Shown: piece by piece, positions 13,653-22,094 of the stretch | Position numbering within the stretch: position 1 is the first letter of the stretch | How the letters are laid out: each line of letters opens with the position of its first letter | NCBI GenBank assembly: GCA_030535975.1 | Contig: JAUNQW010000001.1 | Location: 1 to 64,000 of the forward strand | Origin: Atopococcus tabaci | GTDB taxonomy: Bacteria; Bacillota; Bacilli; Lactobacillales; Carnobacteriaceae_A | DNA: 64,000 nt | Reading direction: 5' to 3' | Position numbers and translations under genes: made by a program | Notes under the pieces: generated by a model | What the model was told of the DNA's origin: nothing | The model's database searches: none | Seen by the model: the letters and a program-made list of their open reading frames with translations, nothing else

Positions 13653-16311
13653 ATTTTTTATTCTTAGAAAGACCAGAGACAGGGTATTTATTGATGATGA
13701 ATAAAATAAAAATTGACATTAGACTGATGAGCCAGGAGATTTTTCCATAAGGTGTTCGGTAGTTCATTTCTATTGTGTAATTACCTTCACTTAGTTTCAA
13801 TCCTAAAAAGCTGTCCATGACAGGATGAGCTGAAATCTCTTCTCCATTCGCTGTAATCTGCCAGGAGTCATCATAAGGAATAGTCAGCATGACCATCTCT
13901 TGACTGTCTGTGATTTGTGTTTGGAAACTTAAACTTGAGTCTGTATAATTTTCTATCTCGATACTGTTATTTTTTGCTTGTGTAATAATGCCTTCGAAAT
14001 CATCGATAGCCATTTGATAAAAACCTGATCGAGACAGGTAGAAGTCATCTGCTGTCACCTCAATTTCCAGTTCGATCCTGTCATTTTTATCTGCTTCTAA
14101 ATTGACCACAACATCATGATAAAAAGTGTTGTACTGGTACTGGGGTTGACCGTTAACCTTAATTTCGAAATTATCCCATGTATTAAATCCATTGAGAATA
14201 TAGTAATAAGACATGTCTTCTTCGGCTGTTAAGCTGGCCCGGATATAAGCCGGCTGTTCGGGATTGTTGACTTTAGCCAACCTTTCCCGGCCATGGTCTT
14301 CTATTTCAATATTTTCATAAGTCTGGTCAGCTTCAACTGGCTTAAATAATTCTGTTGGATTGTGCTCTGGACTGAAGGATCGAGCCAATTGGTTTTGGTA
14401 AAACATGGGATGATTATTGACTAAATCAAGATCCATTAAGTCATCATTTACTTTCAATCCTAAAGGCAGGGCATAAGGATTTCTGTAGATGGTGTACTGA
14501 TCGGTAAAAAACAAAGGATCATAATGGACCAGATCCGCTTTGCTTTGAATGATGGACATGGGCAGAGCCTGGTCAGCATTTGTATTGTAATAGGGTGTGT
14601 GTTCATAAACGTTAATCTCATTGTCTGCTGCATAATATTTGATAGAAAAAAGAGCATCAGTTAAAAGCGTCCCGTTAGAATAGGCAGAATAGCCACTGCC
14701 CCCTGGAAAACCCAGTCCAGTAAATCCTTCATAGGAATGGGCTTCATAGGTAGAGCCAAAATGGGAGGCGCTTTTAAAGTTGACCTGGTGGCTGTCATTT
14801 TTTGTTCTTTGAAAGGTCTTTTCAATCCTATAGAAACTGTCTGACGGGTTATCGTGTTCATGTATGGTTTCAGTCATCTCAGTCAGGATACTCTGAGCCT
14901 CAATAAAGCGGCTGCGATCCACATAGTTTAATTCGTTGAGAGATAGACTTGCATTTCCAGTGAGCTCTAATGTGACCAGACTCAGCAGCAAAAGACTTCT
15001 CAGTAATACTTTATTTGAATAAAAGATTAAAACAATAAAATAGAGGACGATTAATAATAAAGTGAATAAGATCTTATAAGAACTTAAGTAATCAAAGTCC
15101 TGACTCATGAGATAAATAGAGATGAGAACAGAAAGGCCTGCACCATGCAGGAGCTCTTGAAGTGTAAGTTGACTTTGATGAGCACTTTGGCGATAAGCAA
15201 TATAAATTAACAGAAAAATGAAAACAAAACTATACCGATAAGGAAACCAGTTAGGATTTTGGAAACCATGCCAGATCTTATTAATAACTTCTAAGTTGAA
15301 TGATAAAGTCAGTATAAGTATAAATAAGGCAGAAGCTGTTTTTTCCTGCCATTTAAAAGAAGAGTTAAAAAAGTATCTCAGCACCTGGATAAGGATCAGG
15401 GCAGAAACAAAAATATTAGGCAGGCCGTCAGGAAATTGATCGAAATTAAAAGCCCCAATAGTAAATTTACTTACTAAGTCCATCAGGGGGAATTTAGCTG
15501 AAAAATCCCAGCTGAAGTTAGAAGCTGCTGCCTTGCTCTGCATCAACTGAACAAAGGTTGGAATAAGAATGAAAGCACTGATACCGGCCGCCAGGATAGA
15601 GTAGCCTGCAAAACGACTGATCAGCTGAATGCTCTGTTTCTTCCAGTTTTCCCTTGTGATATAGGAAGTTAACCGGTAAAAGAAGTAAAGGATCATAAAT
15701 AAACAAACCATGAAAGCAATATAATAGTTAGAGATAAGACATAAAGCTAATGTAACCGTGTAGAGAAGAGGGGATTTGCCCTGCAAGATTCTTTCTACTC
15801 CCAGGCAGATGAGGGGTAAGAGTATAAATCCATCCATCCACATTAAATTGAATTGATAATTGACCATGTAGCCGCTCAAGGCATAACTGGTGGAAAAAAC
15901 AAGAAGTCGACTGAGTGAAGAAGCCTGCATATTTTTGAGGTAATAGCCCATCGACCAGCCTGCCAGGCCGTATCGTATTAAAATCAACAAGGTGACAGCC
16001 AGGTCTAAATATCGGAAAGGTGTGATTAAAAAGATGAGGTTAAGCGGGCTCATCAAATAATAAGCCCAAATACCCGTCATCTCACCTCCAATCCCTTTAT
16101 TAAAGCTGTAGATCAGCCTCTCCAGATGCCCTGACCAGGTATGTTTGTATTCAGCATAAAAATCAACATACTGCTGGCCTAAATCAATCGTGAAGAGAGT
16201 CTTGTCACCAAAAGGAAAAACTCCCATAGAGATAAAGATGATGGTTAGGATAAGAATCGGCAGGAAAAATGTTGTTAAAGAGTAACGGTATTTATAAAGA
16301 ATCTCTTTCAT
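13651..16311 (-). CDS. YfhO family polytopic membrane protein (putative GT-C-like glycosyltransferase)
   Basis: An 886-residue membrane protein. A hydrophobic N-terminal half with about 12 helices carries the family's TIDLGQQYVDFYAEYKH loop after the first helix, with acidic residues in the position used by GT-C enzymes, and GGEMTGIWAYYLMSPLNL. Residues about 470-850 form a soluble extracytoplasmic region, and a last helix precedes a basic tail. Family members such as YfhO and GtcA-associated proteins add sugars to lipoteichoic acid or related polymers; the acceptor here is unknown. A single gene ending on a shared terminator. Confidence 0.85.
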   Translation of the reverse strand: MKEILYKYRYSLTTFFLPILILTIIFISMGVFPFGDKTLFTIDLGQQYVDFYAEYKHTWSGHLERLIYSFNKGIGGEMTGIWAYYLMSPLNLIFLITPFRYLDLAVTLLILIRYGLAGWSMGYYLKNMQASSLSRLLVFSTSYALSGYMVNYQFNLMWMDGFILLPLICLGVERILQGKSPLLYTVTLALCLISNYYIAFMVCLFMILYFFYRLTSYITRENWKKQSIQLISRFAGYSILAAGISAFILIPTFVQLMQSKAAASNFSWDFSAKFPLMDLVSKFTIGAFNFDQFPDGLPNIFVSALILIQVLRYFFNSSFKWQEKTASALFILILTLSFNLEVINKIWHGFQNPNWFPYRYSFVFIFLLIYIAYRQSAHQSQLTLQELLHGAGLSVLISIYLMSQDFDYLSSYKILFTLLLIVLYFIVLIFYSNKVLLRSLLLLSLVTLELTGNASLSLNELNYVDRSRFIEAQSILTEMTETIHEHDNPSDSFYRIEKTFQRTKNDSHQVNFKSASHFGSTYEAHSYEGFTGLGFPGGSGYSAYSNGTLLTDALFSIKYYAADNEINVYEHTPYYNTNADQALPMSIIQSKADLVHYDPLFFTDQYTIYRNPYALPLGLKVNDDLMDLDLVNNHPMFYQNQLARSFSPEHNPTELFKPVEADQTYENIEIEDHGRERLAKVNNPEQPAYIRASLTAEEDMSYYYILNGFNTWDNFEIKVNGQPQYQYNTFYHDVVVNLEADKNDRIELEIEVTADDFYLSRSGFYQMAIDDFEGIITQAKNNSIEIENYTDSSLSFQTQITDSQEMVMLTIPYDDSWQITANGEEISAHPVMDSFLGLKLSEGNYTIEMNYRTPYGKISWLISLMSIFILFIINKYPVSGLSKNKK

Positions 16312-16411
16312 TTTATAAGTCCTTTTTCTGATATTTGATTTAGTTTATCATAATTATTTTTTAAATAAATTTTAAGCTGCAGAGGCTGTTATTTATAAAA
16401 TTAAGAAAAAA

Positions 16412-16440
16412 TTGATATTTTTCTTATAAGTTTAGATAAT
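16412..16440 (+). promoter_or_regulatory. Putative promoter of the PBP gene
   Basis: TTGATA and GATAAT are separated by 17 bases, about 75 bases upstream of the start codon. The 200 bases between yfhO and the PBP gene hold no gene. Confidence 0.45.
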
Positions 16441-16514
16441 AATGCTAATATAATAGTAGCAAGTAATAATAGCCCTGGTCATTTTAGATAAAAAAAGCAG
16501 AGAGAAGGCTCAGA

Positions 16515-18644
16515 ATGAAAAATTCAAACCGAACAAAACCAAACAAAGAACAGATGAGTCGTTCTCATATTCCGAGTCGATTAAATTTAATGTTTTTTAT
16601 TGTTTTTGTACTTTTTGTTACCTTGATATTTAGATTAGCCTATTTACAAATTATTCAGGGGGATGAGTTTGCTGCTGAAGTACAAAGAACAGAAAAAACG
16701 ATTGTGGCAGGTAATGTGCCCCGCGGGGAGATTTATGATGCCAACCATCAGCCTTTAGTTATGAATGAAGCTAAGCAGACGATTACTTATATGAGAGGAA
16801 AAGATGTCGGAGTTCCTGAAATGGCCAATGTGGCTGAAAGATTAGCCCAGTTTATCGCGATGCCGCATGAGACAGAATTGACTCAAGACAGGGATTTTGA
16901 TTTAAGTATTCGTGACTTAAAAGATTATTATGTGGCGGTGAATGCTGATGAAATCAATGACCGTTTAACAGATGAAGAAAAGCAGTTAAGCGGCTCTGAA
17001 TTCTATAATGTTCAGTTGGAAAATGTGACGACAGATGATCTTGAAAAAATGGATGAAGATGATCTGGCAGCAGCAGCTATTTTCCAGCGGATGAATTCGG
17101 GTTACGCTCTAAGTAATCAAACGATTAAAAATGAAGAAGTAACAGACAAAGAAATCGCTGATGTTAGTGAACATCTGGCAGAACTGCCCGGAGTAAGTAC
17201 AGGGACGGACTGGGAAAGAACTTACCCTCATGAGGATATGTTACGAAGTGTGCTGGGCTCTGTGTCCACTGAAGAACAGGGGATTCCTGAACAAGCTTCC
17301 GATATTTATCTGGCCCAAGGTTATTTAAGAAACGATCGAGTAGGACAGTCTTATTTGGAAGAAGAGTACGAGCCGGTACTGAAAGGCACTAAATCACGCT
17401 ACATCACTGAAACTAACCAAAATGGCGAAATCACTAATCAGATAGAAGACTATGCAGGTAAAAAAGGAAGCAATCTAGTCTTAAATGTGGATATGGATTT
17501 CCAAGAAAGAATCGAAAATCTGGCAGTTGATTATCTAGGAAATTATCAACAGGGCTTAAATAATCAGATTTATATCGTTGCTCAAGATCCCATGAACGGT
17601 GATGTGAAAGCTCTGGTAGGTAAAAAGATAAACTTCGAAACGGGTGAGATAGAGGACGATGCTCTGGGGACCTTTACTCAGAACTTCGAAGCCGGTTCGG
17701 TCATTAAGGGAGCAACTATACTGGCTGCTTCTATGGATGGTGTGCTGGACAGCAGTAACAATATCATCGTTGACCAGCCTCTTTATATGGCAGGCACTCC
17801 GCCTGTCCGATCCGTTTTCAACCCCGATGGATCAGAAGCGCTGAATGATATTACAGCCCTGGAGGTTTCGTCTAACATTTATATGGGGAAATTAGCCATG
17901 AGAATGGGTGGAGTTTTTGATTTTGAAAATGGTGATGCATTAGTTTTAGATGAAGTGGCTACGATAGAAAAAATGAGACGCTACTTTGAGCAGTTTGGCC
18001 TGGGAGCAGAGACGGGCATCGATTTACCAGGTGAGCAGGTGGGCTACAAAGGTCCGATCGATCATCCGGGCCAGGCGGTCTACTTTAGTTTTGGTCAATT
18101 CGATAGTTATACGCCCCTGCAGCTTTCTCAATACATTACAACGATCGCTAATGGAGGAGTCCGTTATGCTCCGAATGTCGTGTCAGAAATCCGTGCCACT
18201 GATGAAGAAGGGAATGTGGGGGCCTTAGAAGCCCAAAATACAGCCCGTATCTTGAATACGGTCGATGCTGATCCAGCTCAAATGGAGAGGGTCCAGCAAG
18301 GGATGTATCAAGTAATTCATGGTTCAAGAGGAACAGCGAGCAACTTCTTCACAGATGCAGAATTTGCCGCTGCTGGAAAAACGGGAACAGCAGAGGCGGT
18401 CTATTATGGAGACAGTGAAGAGAATCGTGGAGATGAAATTATTAACCGTCTCTTTGTCGGCTATGCTCCTTATGATAATCCAGAAATTGCTATTACGGTT
18501 GTTGTACCCTATCTGCCTTTAGGAAATAATAATTATGAAATTAATAATGTCTCTAAAAGAGCATTTGATGCTTACTTCCAAACGGGGGAATATGCAGCCG
18601 CCGGTGAAGAAGCTTTAGATGAAGAGAATCAAGAGGAAGATTAG
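16515..18644 (+). CDS. Class B penicillin-binding protein (PBP2B-type transpeptidase)
   Basis: A 709-residue septal-type D,D-transpeptidase. A short basic N-terminus, one membrane helix (about 26-47), the dimerisation/pedestal domain with VPRGEIYDANHQPL (near 70-83), then the transpeptidase domain with S395-V-I-K398, S452-S-N454 and K622-T-G624. No PASTA domains follow; the tail is acidic. Class B PBPs with this layout work with SEDS partners in septal peptidoglycan synthesis. It stands outside the dcw cluster. GAGAAGG lies nine bases before the ATG. Confidence 0.92.
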   Translation: MKNSNRTKPNKEQMSRSHIPSRLNLMFFIVFVLFVTLIFRLAYLQIIQGDEFAAEVQRTEKTIVAGNVPRGEIYDANHQPLVMNEAKQTITYMRGKDVGVPEMANVAERLAQFIAMPHETELTQDRDFDLSIRDLKDYYVAVNADEINDRLTDEEKQLSGSEFYNVQLENVTTDDLEKMDEDDLAAAAIFQRMNSGYALSNQTIKNEEVTDKEIADVSEHLAELPGVSTGTDWERTYPHEDMLRSVLGSVSTEEQGIPEQASDIYLAQGYLRNDRVGQSYLEEEYEPVLKGTKSRYITETNQNGEITNQIEDYAGKKGSNLVLNVDMDFQERIENLAVDYLGNYQQGLNNQIYIVAQDPMNGDVKALVGKKINFETGEIEDDALGTFTQNFEAGSVIKGATILAASMDGVLDSSNNIIVDQPLYMAGTPPVRSVFNPDGSEALNDITALEVSSNIYMGKLAMRMGGVFDFENGDALVLDEVATIEKMRRYFEQFGLGAETGIDLPGEQVGYKGPIDHPGQAVYFSFGQFDSYTPLQLSQYITTIANGGVRYAPNVVSEIRATDEEGNVGALEAQNTARILNTVDADPAQMERVQQGMYQVIHGSRGTASNFFTDAEFAAAGKTGTAEAVYYGDSEENRGDEIINRLFVGYAPYDNPEIAITVVVPYLPLGNNNYEINNVSKRAFDAYFQTGEYAAAGEEALDEENQEED

Positions 18645-18693
18645 GCTTTCTTACTCTCGACTGACTCTTGAGATGATGCAGAAGACAAAAAAT

Positions 18694-18740
18694 AAAAAGA
18701 CAAGTTCCTTTTTCATTCAAAGGAAACTGGTCTTTTTTTG
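18694..18740. terminator. Bidirectional terminator between the PBP gene and the YceG-like gene
   Basis: AAAAAGAC-AGTTCCTTT pairs with AAAGGAA-CT-GTCTTTTT with two small bulges; A and T runs lie outside. The genes converge here. Confidence 0.85.
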
Positions 18741-18754
18741 ATAGTACTTTAATC

Positions 18755-19147
18755 TTATTCGGTTTCATCAGCATCTATTTTGTCAGTTTGACCTGTGACT
18801 ACTTGAGCGATATCTTTCATGGTCATCTCACTATTGATCTGATACTCTCCTGCTTGAAAATTTTCATGATAGCCATTTTCCATCATAAATGTTTCGAAAG
18901 TTTCTAAGTCATCGATCAATCCTTGATCGGCCAAGGACCGGCCGATTTCTTCGGCAGTCGAGTTTTCCCTTACCTGGATGGTTGCGACAGCTTCTGTTTT
19001 AAGTTGGTCTTGTTGCTCTCCGGTCTCTATAGAGGCAGCATCTTGGACTGGAGAAAAGAGGGCTGCAAAAGATACGATCATTCCAGCAAGCAGAAATGCA
19101 ATGCCGGCACTTCGTAAATTACTTTTTGAAAAATTAAATTTCCGCAT
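18755..19147 (-). CDS. Short membrane-anchored protein with a YceG/MltG-like (LysM-like) domain, no catalytic part
   Basis: A 130-residue protein. A membrane helix (about 15-33) is followed by a linker and then a region (about 60-122) that follows the MltG N-terminal pattern: TIQVRENSTAEEIGRSLADQG, LIDDLETFETFM, FQAGEYQINSEMT and IAQVVTGQ. The MltG transglycosylase catalytic domain is absent; the protein ends with an acidic tail. It could bind or modulate a peptidoglycan partner (inference). ATG 19147 has AGGGAGA upstream and lies 10 bases after the preceding gene, so the two form one operon. Confidence 0.72.
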   Translation of the reverse strand: MRKFNFSKSNLRSAGIAFLLAGMIVSFAALFSPVQDAASIETGEQQDQLKTEAVATIQVRENSTAEEIGRSLADQGLIDDLETFETFMMENGYHENFQAGEYQINSEMTMKDIAQVVTGQTDKIDADETE

Positions 19148-19157
19148 CACGATCTCC

Positions 19158-19514
19158 CTAATTTGAACCTTTATCAATATAGTCTTCAATAGTATGGGTG
19201 ATATCTTCTTCTCTCAAATCCAGAGCTTCGGAAATCTCCGTTTCAGTTTGACCCTCGGTATATAAGGCGATGACCCGATTGATCGTCCCTGGCAGGAGCG
19301 TGTGACCCTCAGTATCTGTAAGTGTTTGAAGATCTAATTTTTTTTCGATTTGATCTAATCTTTTTTTTATTTGAACATTTTCCTGGTACAAATCAAGAGA
19401 AGTCTGCTCTACTTCTTCTTGCAGCGTCAGTGTAGTGTCTTTTTTATAGTAGGATAAAATCAGTAAAATAACAGCAATAATAAAAAATAAAGCAGCTAAA
19501 TTCCACATAGTCAT
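19158..19514 (-). CDS. Membrane-anchored coiled-coil protein with C-terminal helix-turn-helix (SwrB/YlxL-like)
   Basis: A 118-residue protein. An N-terminal membrane helix (3-21), a coiled coil (about 30-63) with heptad Leu/Ile, and a C-terminal segment (about 75-115), GTINRVIALYTEGQTETEIS plus ALDLREEDI, that reads like a sigma-r4-type helix-turn-helix. This layout resembles the SwrB/YlxL group, but no flagellar genes are present. First gene of a two-gene operon. GGAAACC-type ribosome binding site lies before ATG 19514. Confidence 0.6.
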   Translation of the reverse strand: MTMWNLAALFFIIAVILLILSYYKKDTTLTLQEEVEQTSLDLYQENVQIKKRLDQIEKKLDLQTLTDTEGHTLLPGTINRVIALYTEGQTETEISEALDLREEDITHTIEDYIDKGSN

Positions 19515-19660
19515 CGGCGGTTTCCTTTCTTTTTATAGCCATCATTCTATCACAGCTGTTAAAAAAATAAAAAAATACTAGAGTTATTAATTAAGCTATG
19601 GTAAAATATTTATGTTATAGACTAAGGTCTAGTTATCATATAGGGAATAGGGGGATTATC

Positions 19661-19813
19661 ATGCGTGTTAATATTACATTAGAGTGTACGGACTGCAAGG
19701 AGCAGAATTACATCACAACTAAAAATAAAAGCAACCAGCCAGACCGTATTGAAATGACAAAATATTGTCCTCGTGAACGTAAAAAAACGGTTCACCGCGA
19801 AACTAAAAAATAA
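19661..19813 (+). CDS. rpmG: 50S ribosomal protein L33
   Basis: A 50-residue protein with the L33 pattern [27 protein letters not shown] and HRETKK. Cysteines remain at 9, 12 and 36; the fourth of a C-x2-C/C-x2-C zinc site is missing (CPRE), so it belongs to the zinc-independent form with a half-kept motif. ATG 19661 is chosen over one at 19598 because GGGGGA precedes it and the family length fits. A terminator follows. Confidence 0.95.
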   Translation: MRVNITLECTDCKEQNYITTKNKSNQPDRIEMTKYCPRERKKTVHRETKK

Positions 19814-19821
19814 AGAGACTT

Positions 19822-19854
19822 AAAAGCTAACTATATTTTTTAGTTAGCTTTTCT
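19822..19854 (+). terminator. Terminator of rpmG
   Basis: AAAAGCTAACTA pairs with TAGTTAGCTTTT around a T-rich loop. Confidence 0.8.
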
Positions 19855-19878
19855 TCATCATCATGACCTATTGAAAGG

Positions 19879-20550
19879 ATGAATATGAATACCAATCCAT
19901 TTAGAATTAAACCTGTGGTAACGTATAGTTTGCTTGCCATTATGGCAGTGATGTTTTTAGTCATGGAATTTGCAGGGGGCAGTCAAGATACTTCTGTTCT
20001 CGTCTTTTTTGGAGCGAAATTTAATCCTCTGATTGCCATGGGGCAGTATTGGCGGCTGATCACTCCTATGTTTTTACATATCGGTTTTCTGCACCTCGTC
20101 ATGAATGGGGTTGCTATTTACTTTTTAGGGCAAGACTTAGAAGATGTTTACGGTCATTTCCGATTCCTTTTAATATTTTTATTAAGTGGACTAATGGGTA
20201 ATATTTTTTCGTTTGCTTTTAACAATGCCATCTCAGCAGGGGCATCAACTGCTGTTTTTGGTCTGTTTTCTACGATTATCGCAATGGCTCAAGCAGACCC
20301 TGATAATAGTTACCTGCAAGCCGTCGCCAGGTCTTACTGGATATTGATCATTATAAATATTGTTTTTAACCTGTTCAGTCAAGGCGTTGATTTAGCCGGC
20401 CACCTGGGCGGCTTCTTTGGTGGATATTTTGTAGCTACTGCGCTGACTCACCCTGTTCGAAAGTGGCGCATAGGTCATGGAGTAGCCGGTGTTGTACTAG
20501 CTGTTTTAATATTCTTATACGGCTTGGTTAGAGCCGGCTATACTTTTTAA
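19879..20550 (+). CDS. Rhomboid family intramembrane serine protease
   Basis: A 223-residue polytopic protein with about six or seven helices. The catalytic dyad is S123 in GASTAVFG (the family usually has GxSG; the last Gly is Thr) and H175 in AGHLGGFFGG. The HLVMN segment of helix 2 is at HIGFLHLVMNG. Rhomboids cut transmembrane segments; the substrate is unknown. Two start codons (19879 and 19885) are close; GAAAGG suits the second. It is followed 15 bases later by a rhodanese-like gene, a pairing seen in Firmicutes, so they likely share a transcript. Confidence 0.9.
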   Translation: MNMNTNPFRIKPVVTYSLLAIMAVMFLVMEFAGGSQDTSVLVFFGAKFNPLIAMGQYWRLITPMFLHIGFLHLVMNGVAIYFLGQDLEDVYGHFRFLLIFLLSGLMGNIFSFAFNNAISAGASTAVFGLFSTIIAMAQADPDNSYLQAVARSYWILIIINIVFNLFSQGVDLAGHLGGFFGGYFVATALTHPVRKWRIGHGVAGVVLAVLIFLYGLVRAGYTF

Positions 20551-20565
20551 TAAAGGAGGGATCTC

Positions 20566-20961
20566 ATGGATATTAATCAAATTATCGTTATTCTGCTTAT
20601 TCTTCTTGTTGTTGGTGCACTCATTTATTTTGCGGTTCAATATTATCGAGGAAGTAAAGCAGCAGTAAGACTGGAACCGGATGAATTTTCTAAGGACCTC
20701 CGGCGGGTTCAGCTCGTAGATCTTCGCGAAAAAGATGATTATGACAGTGGACATATCTTGGGCGCAAGAAATATTCCGATGACTCAGTTGAAAATGCGAA
20801 TTGAAGAAATGCGCCGGGATAAACCAGTTTATCTTTATGAAGAAGGAGAAACTCTGACCCGCCGTGCAGCTCTCACCCTTCAAAAAGAAGGATTTTCAAA
20901 AATCTACCGCCTCAAAGGAGGATATAAGGGCTGGGAAGGTCGTATTAAGAGAAACAAATAA
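20566..20961 (+). CDS. Membrane-anchored rhodanese-like protein lacking the catalytic cysteine
   Basis: A 131-residue protein. A membrane helix (about 4-23) is followed by a rhodanese domain: VQLVDLREKDDYDSGHILGARNIP (near 49-72) matches the CH2A region, and GGYKGW near the end is typical. The active-site loop that normally reads YC-x-x-G-x-R/S is VYLYEEGETLTRRAA, with Glu in place of the sulfur-carrying Cys. It cannot act as a sulfurtransferase by the known mechanism, and may be a binding module. AAAGGAGGG precedes the ATG. It follows the rhomboid protease gene. Confidence 0.88.
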   Translation: MDINQIIVILLILLVVGALIYFAVQYYRGSKAAVRLEPDEFSKDLRRVQLVDLREKDDYDSGHILGARNIPMTQLKMRIEEMRRDKPVYLYEEGETLTRRAALTLQKEGFSKIYRLKGGYKGWEGRIKRNK

Positions 20962-20969
20962 GAATTAAG

Positions 20970-21018
20970 AAAAACTTTTAACTTGCTCCTTAACCCGATG
21001 CTTAGTTAAAAGTTTTTT
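20970..21018 (+). terminator. Terminator of the rhomboid-rhodanese operon
   Basis: AAAACTTTTAACT pairs with AGTTAAAAGTTTT around a 20-base loop, followed by T. Confidence 0.85.
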
Positions 21019-21144
21019 GTTGTTAACAGGGCTGGAAGTTATGTATTGACCTGTGGAAGCAAGGGGTTTCTTTGATAAAGAACTGCTTCTTGTGGTATTC
21101 TGGTAAAAATTAGAGATCGATAGTTGAAAGGAAGAAGCTGATTC

Positions 21145-22083
21145 ATGTCAAAAGAAAAAATATTAATTATTGTGGGACCGACAGCTGTCGGAAAAACTGC
21201 TCTAAGTATTGAATTGGCTGAAGAGTTTTCCGGTGAAGTTATCAGTGGAGACTCTATGCAGGTCTATAAACATTTAGATATAGGAACAGCTAAAGTAACA
21301 GCTGAAGAAATGCAGGAGATTCCTCACCATTTAATTGATATTCTAGACATAAACGATGAGTATTCTGCCTCAGATTTTCAAAAACAGGCAAAAGCTTTAA
21401 TAAAAGATATAAGTCAAAAAGGTCAGCTGCCTATTGTCGCAGGAGGTACAGGACTCTACATCGAATCCTTAATTTATGATGTCAGCCATGGAGGATCCAG
21501 TCCTAAAAATGACCGCTTCCGCCAGGAAATGGAGGACTTTGCTTTGAGTCACGGCAAGCTTGCTCTCTGGAGCAAACTCGAAGCTAGAGATTCCCAGGCT
21601 GCCGCTAAAATTCATCACAACAACCAGCCCCGGGTGATCAGAGCCTTAGAAGTCATCCATGAAACAGGTCGGAAATTTTCAGACTTTCAAACAGAAAGAG
21701 AAGATAACGATTTAATCTATGATAGTTTTATTGTGGCCCTGGATACTGACAGAGAGCAGCTCTATGACCGTATCAATCATCGAGTGGATGTGATGATGGA
21801 GCAGGGCTTGTTAGATGAGGCTCGGATGTTGTATCAAAAAAGCCGGACGGATGCGCCGGCCCGCAGAGGAATCGGCTATAAAGAATTCTTCCCTTATTTC
21901 AACGGTGAAAAGAGTTTGGATGAGGCAGTCGAACAATTAAAGCAAAATTCAAGGCGCTATGCAAAAAGACAGTTGACTTGGTTTAGAAATCGAACACCTG
22001 TGGATTTGTGGGTGGATGTCGGAGATGAACCTTATCCCATGGCAGAAATCAAACAGAGGATTGGGAAGTTTTTAACTAGATAA
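21145..22083 (+). CDS. miaA: tRNA dimethylallyltransferase
   Basis: Transfers a dimethylallyl group to A37 of tRNAs reading UNN codons. 312 residues. The P-loop is GPTAVGKT (residues 11-18), followed by SGDSMQVYKHLDIGTAK, the tRNA/prenyl-binding VAGGTGLYIESL (near 100), and the conserved RRGIGYKEF near 240. AAAGGAAG lies before the ATG. hflX begins 11 bases downstream, so the two are co-transcribed, as miaA-hflX are in many bacteria. Confidence 0.96.
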   Translation: MSKEKILIIVGPTAVGKTALSIELAEEFSGEVISGDSMQVYKHLDIGTAKVTAEEMQEIPHHLIDILDINDEYSASDFQKQAKALIKDISQKGQLPIVAGGTGLYIESLIYDVSHGGSSPKNDRFRQEMEDFALSHGKLALWSKLEARDSQAAAKIHHNNQPRVIRALEVIHETGRKFSDFQTEREDNDLIYDSFIVALDTDREQLYDRINHRVDVMMEQGLLDEARMLYQKSRTDAPARRGIGYKEFFPYFNGEKSLDEAVEQLKQNSRRYAKRQLTWFRNRTPVDLWVDVGDEPYPMAEIKQRIGKFLTR

Positions 22084-22094
22084 GGAGTTTTTTT

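Noticed and set aside
19598-19660. Longer N-terminus for L33 starting at 19598
   Set aside because: The extra 21 residues do not fit the family, overlap the promoter -10 region, and the ribosome binding site is at 19650-19655.
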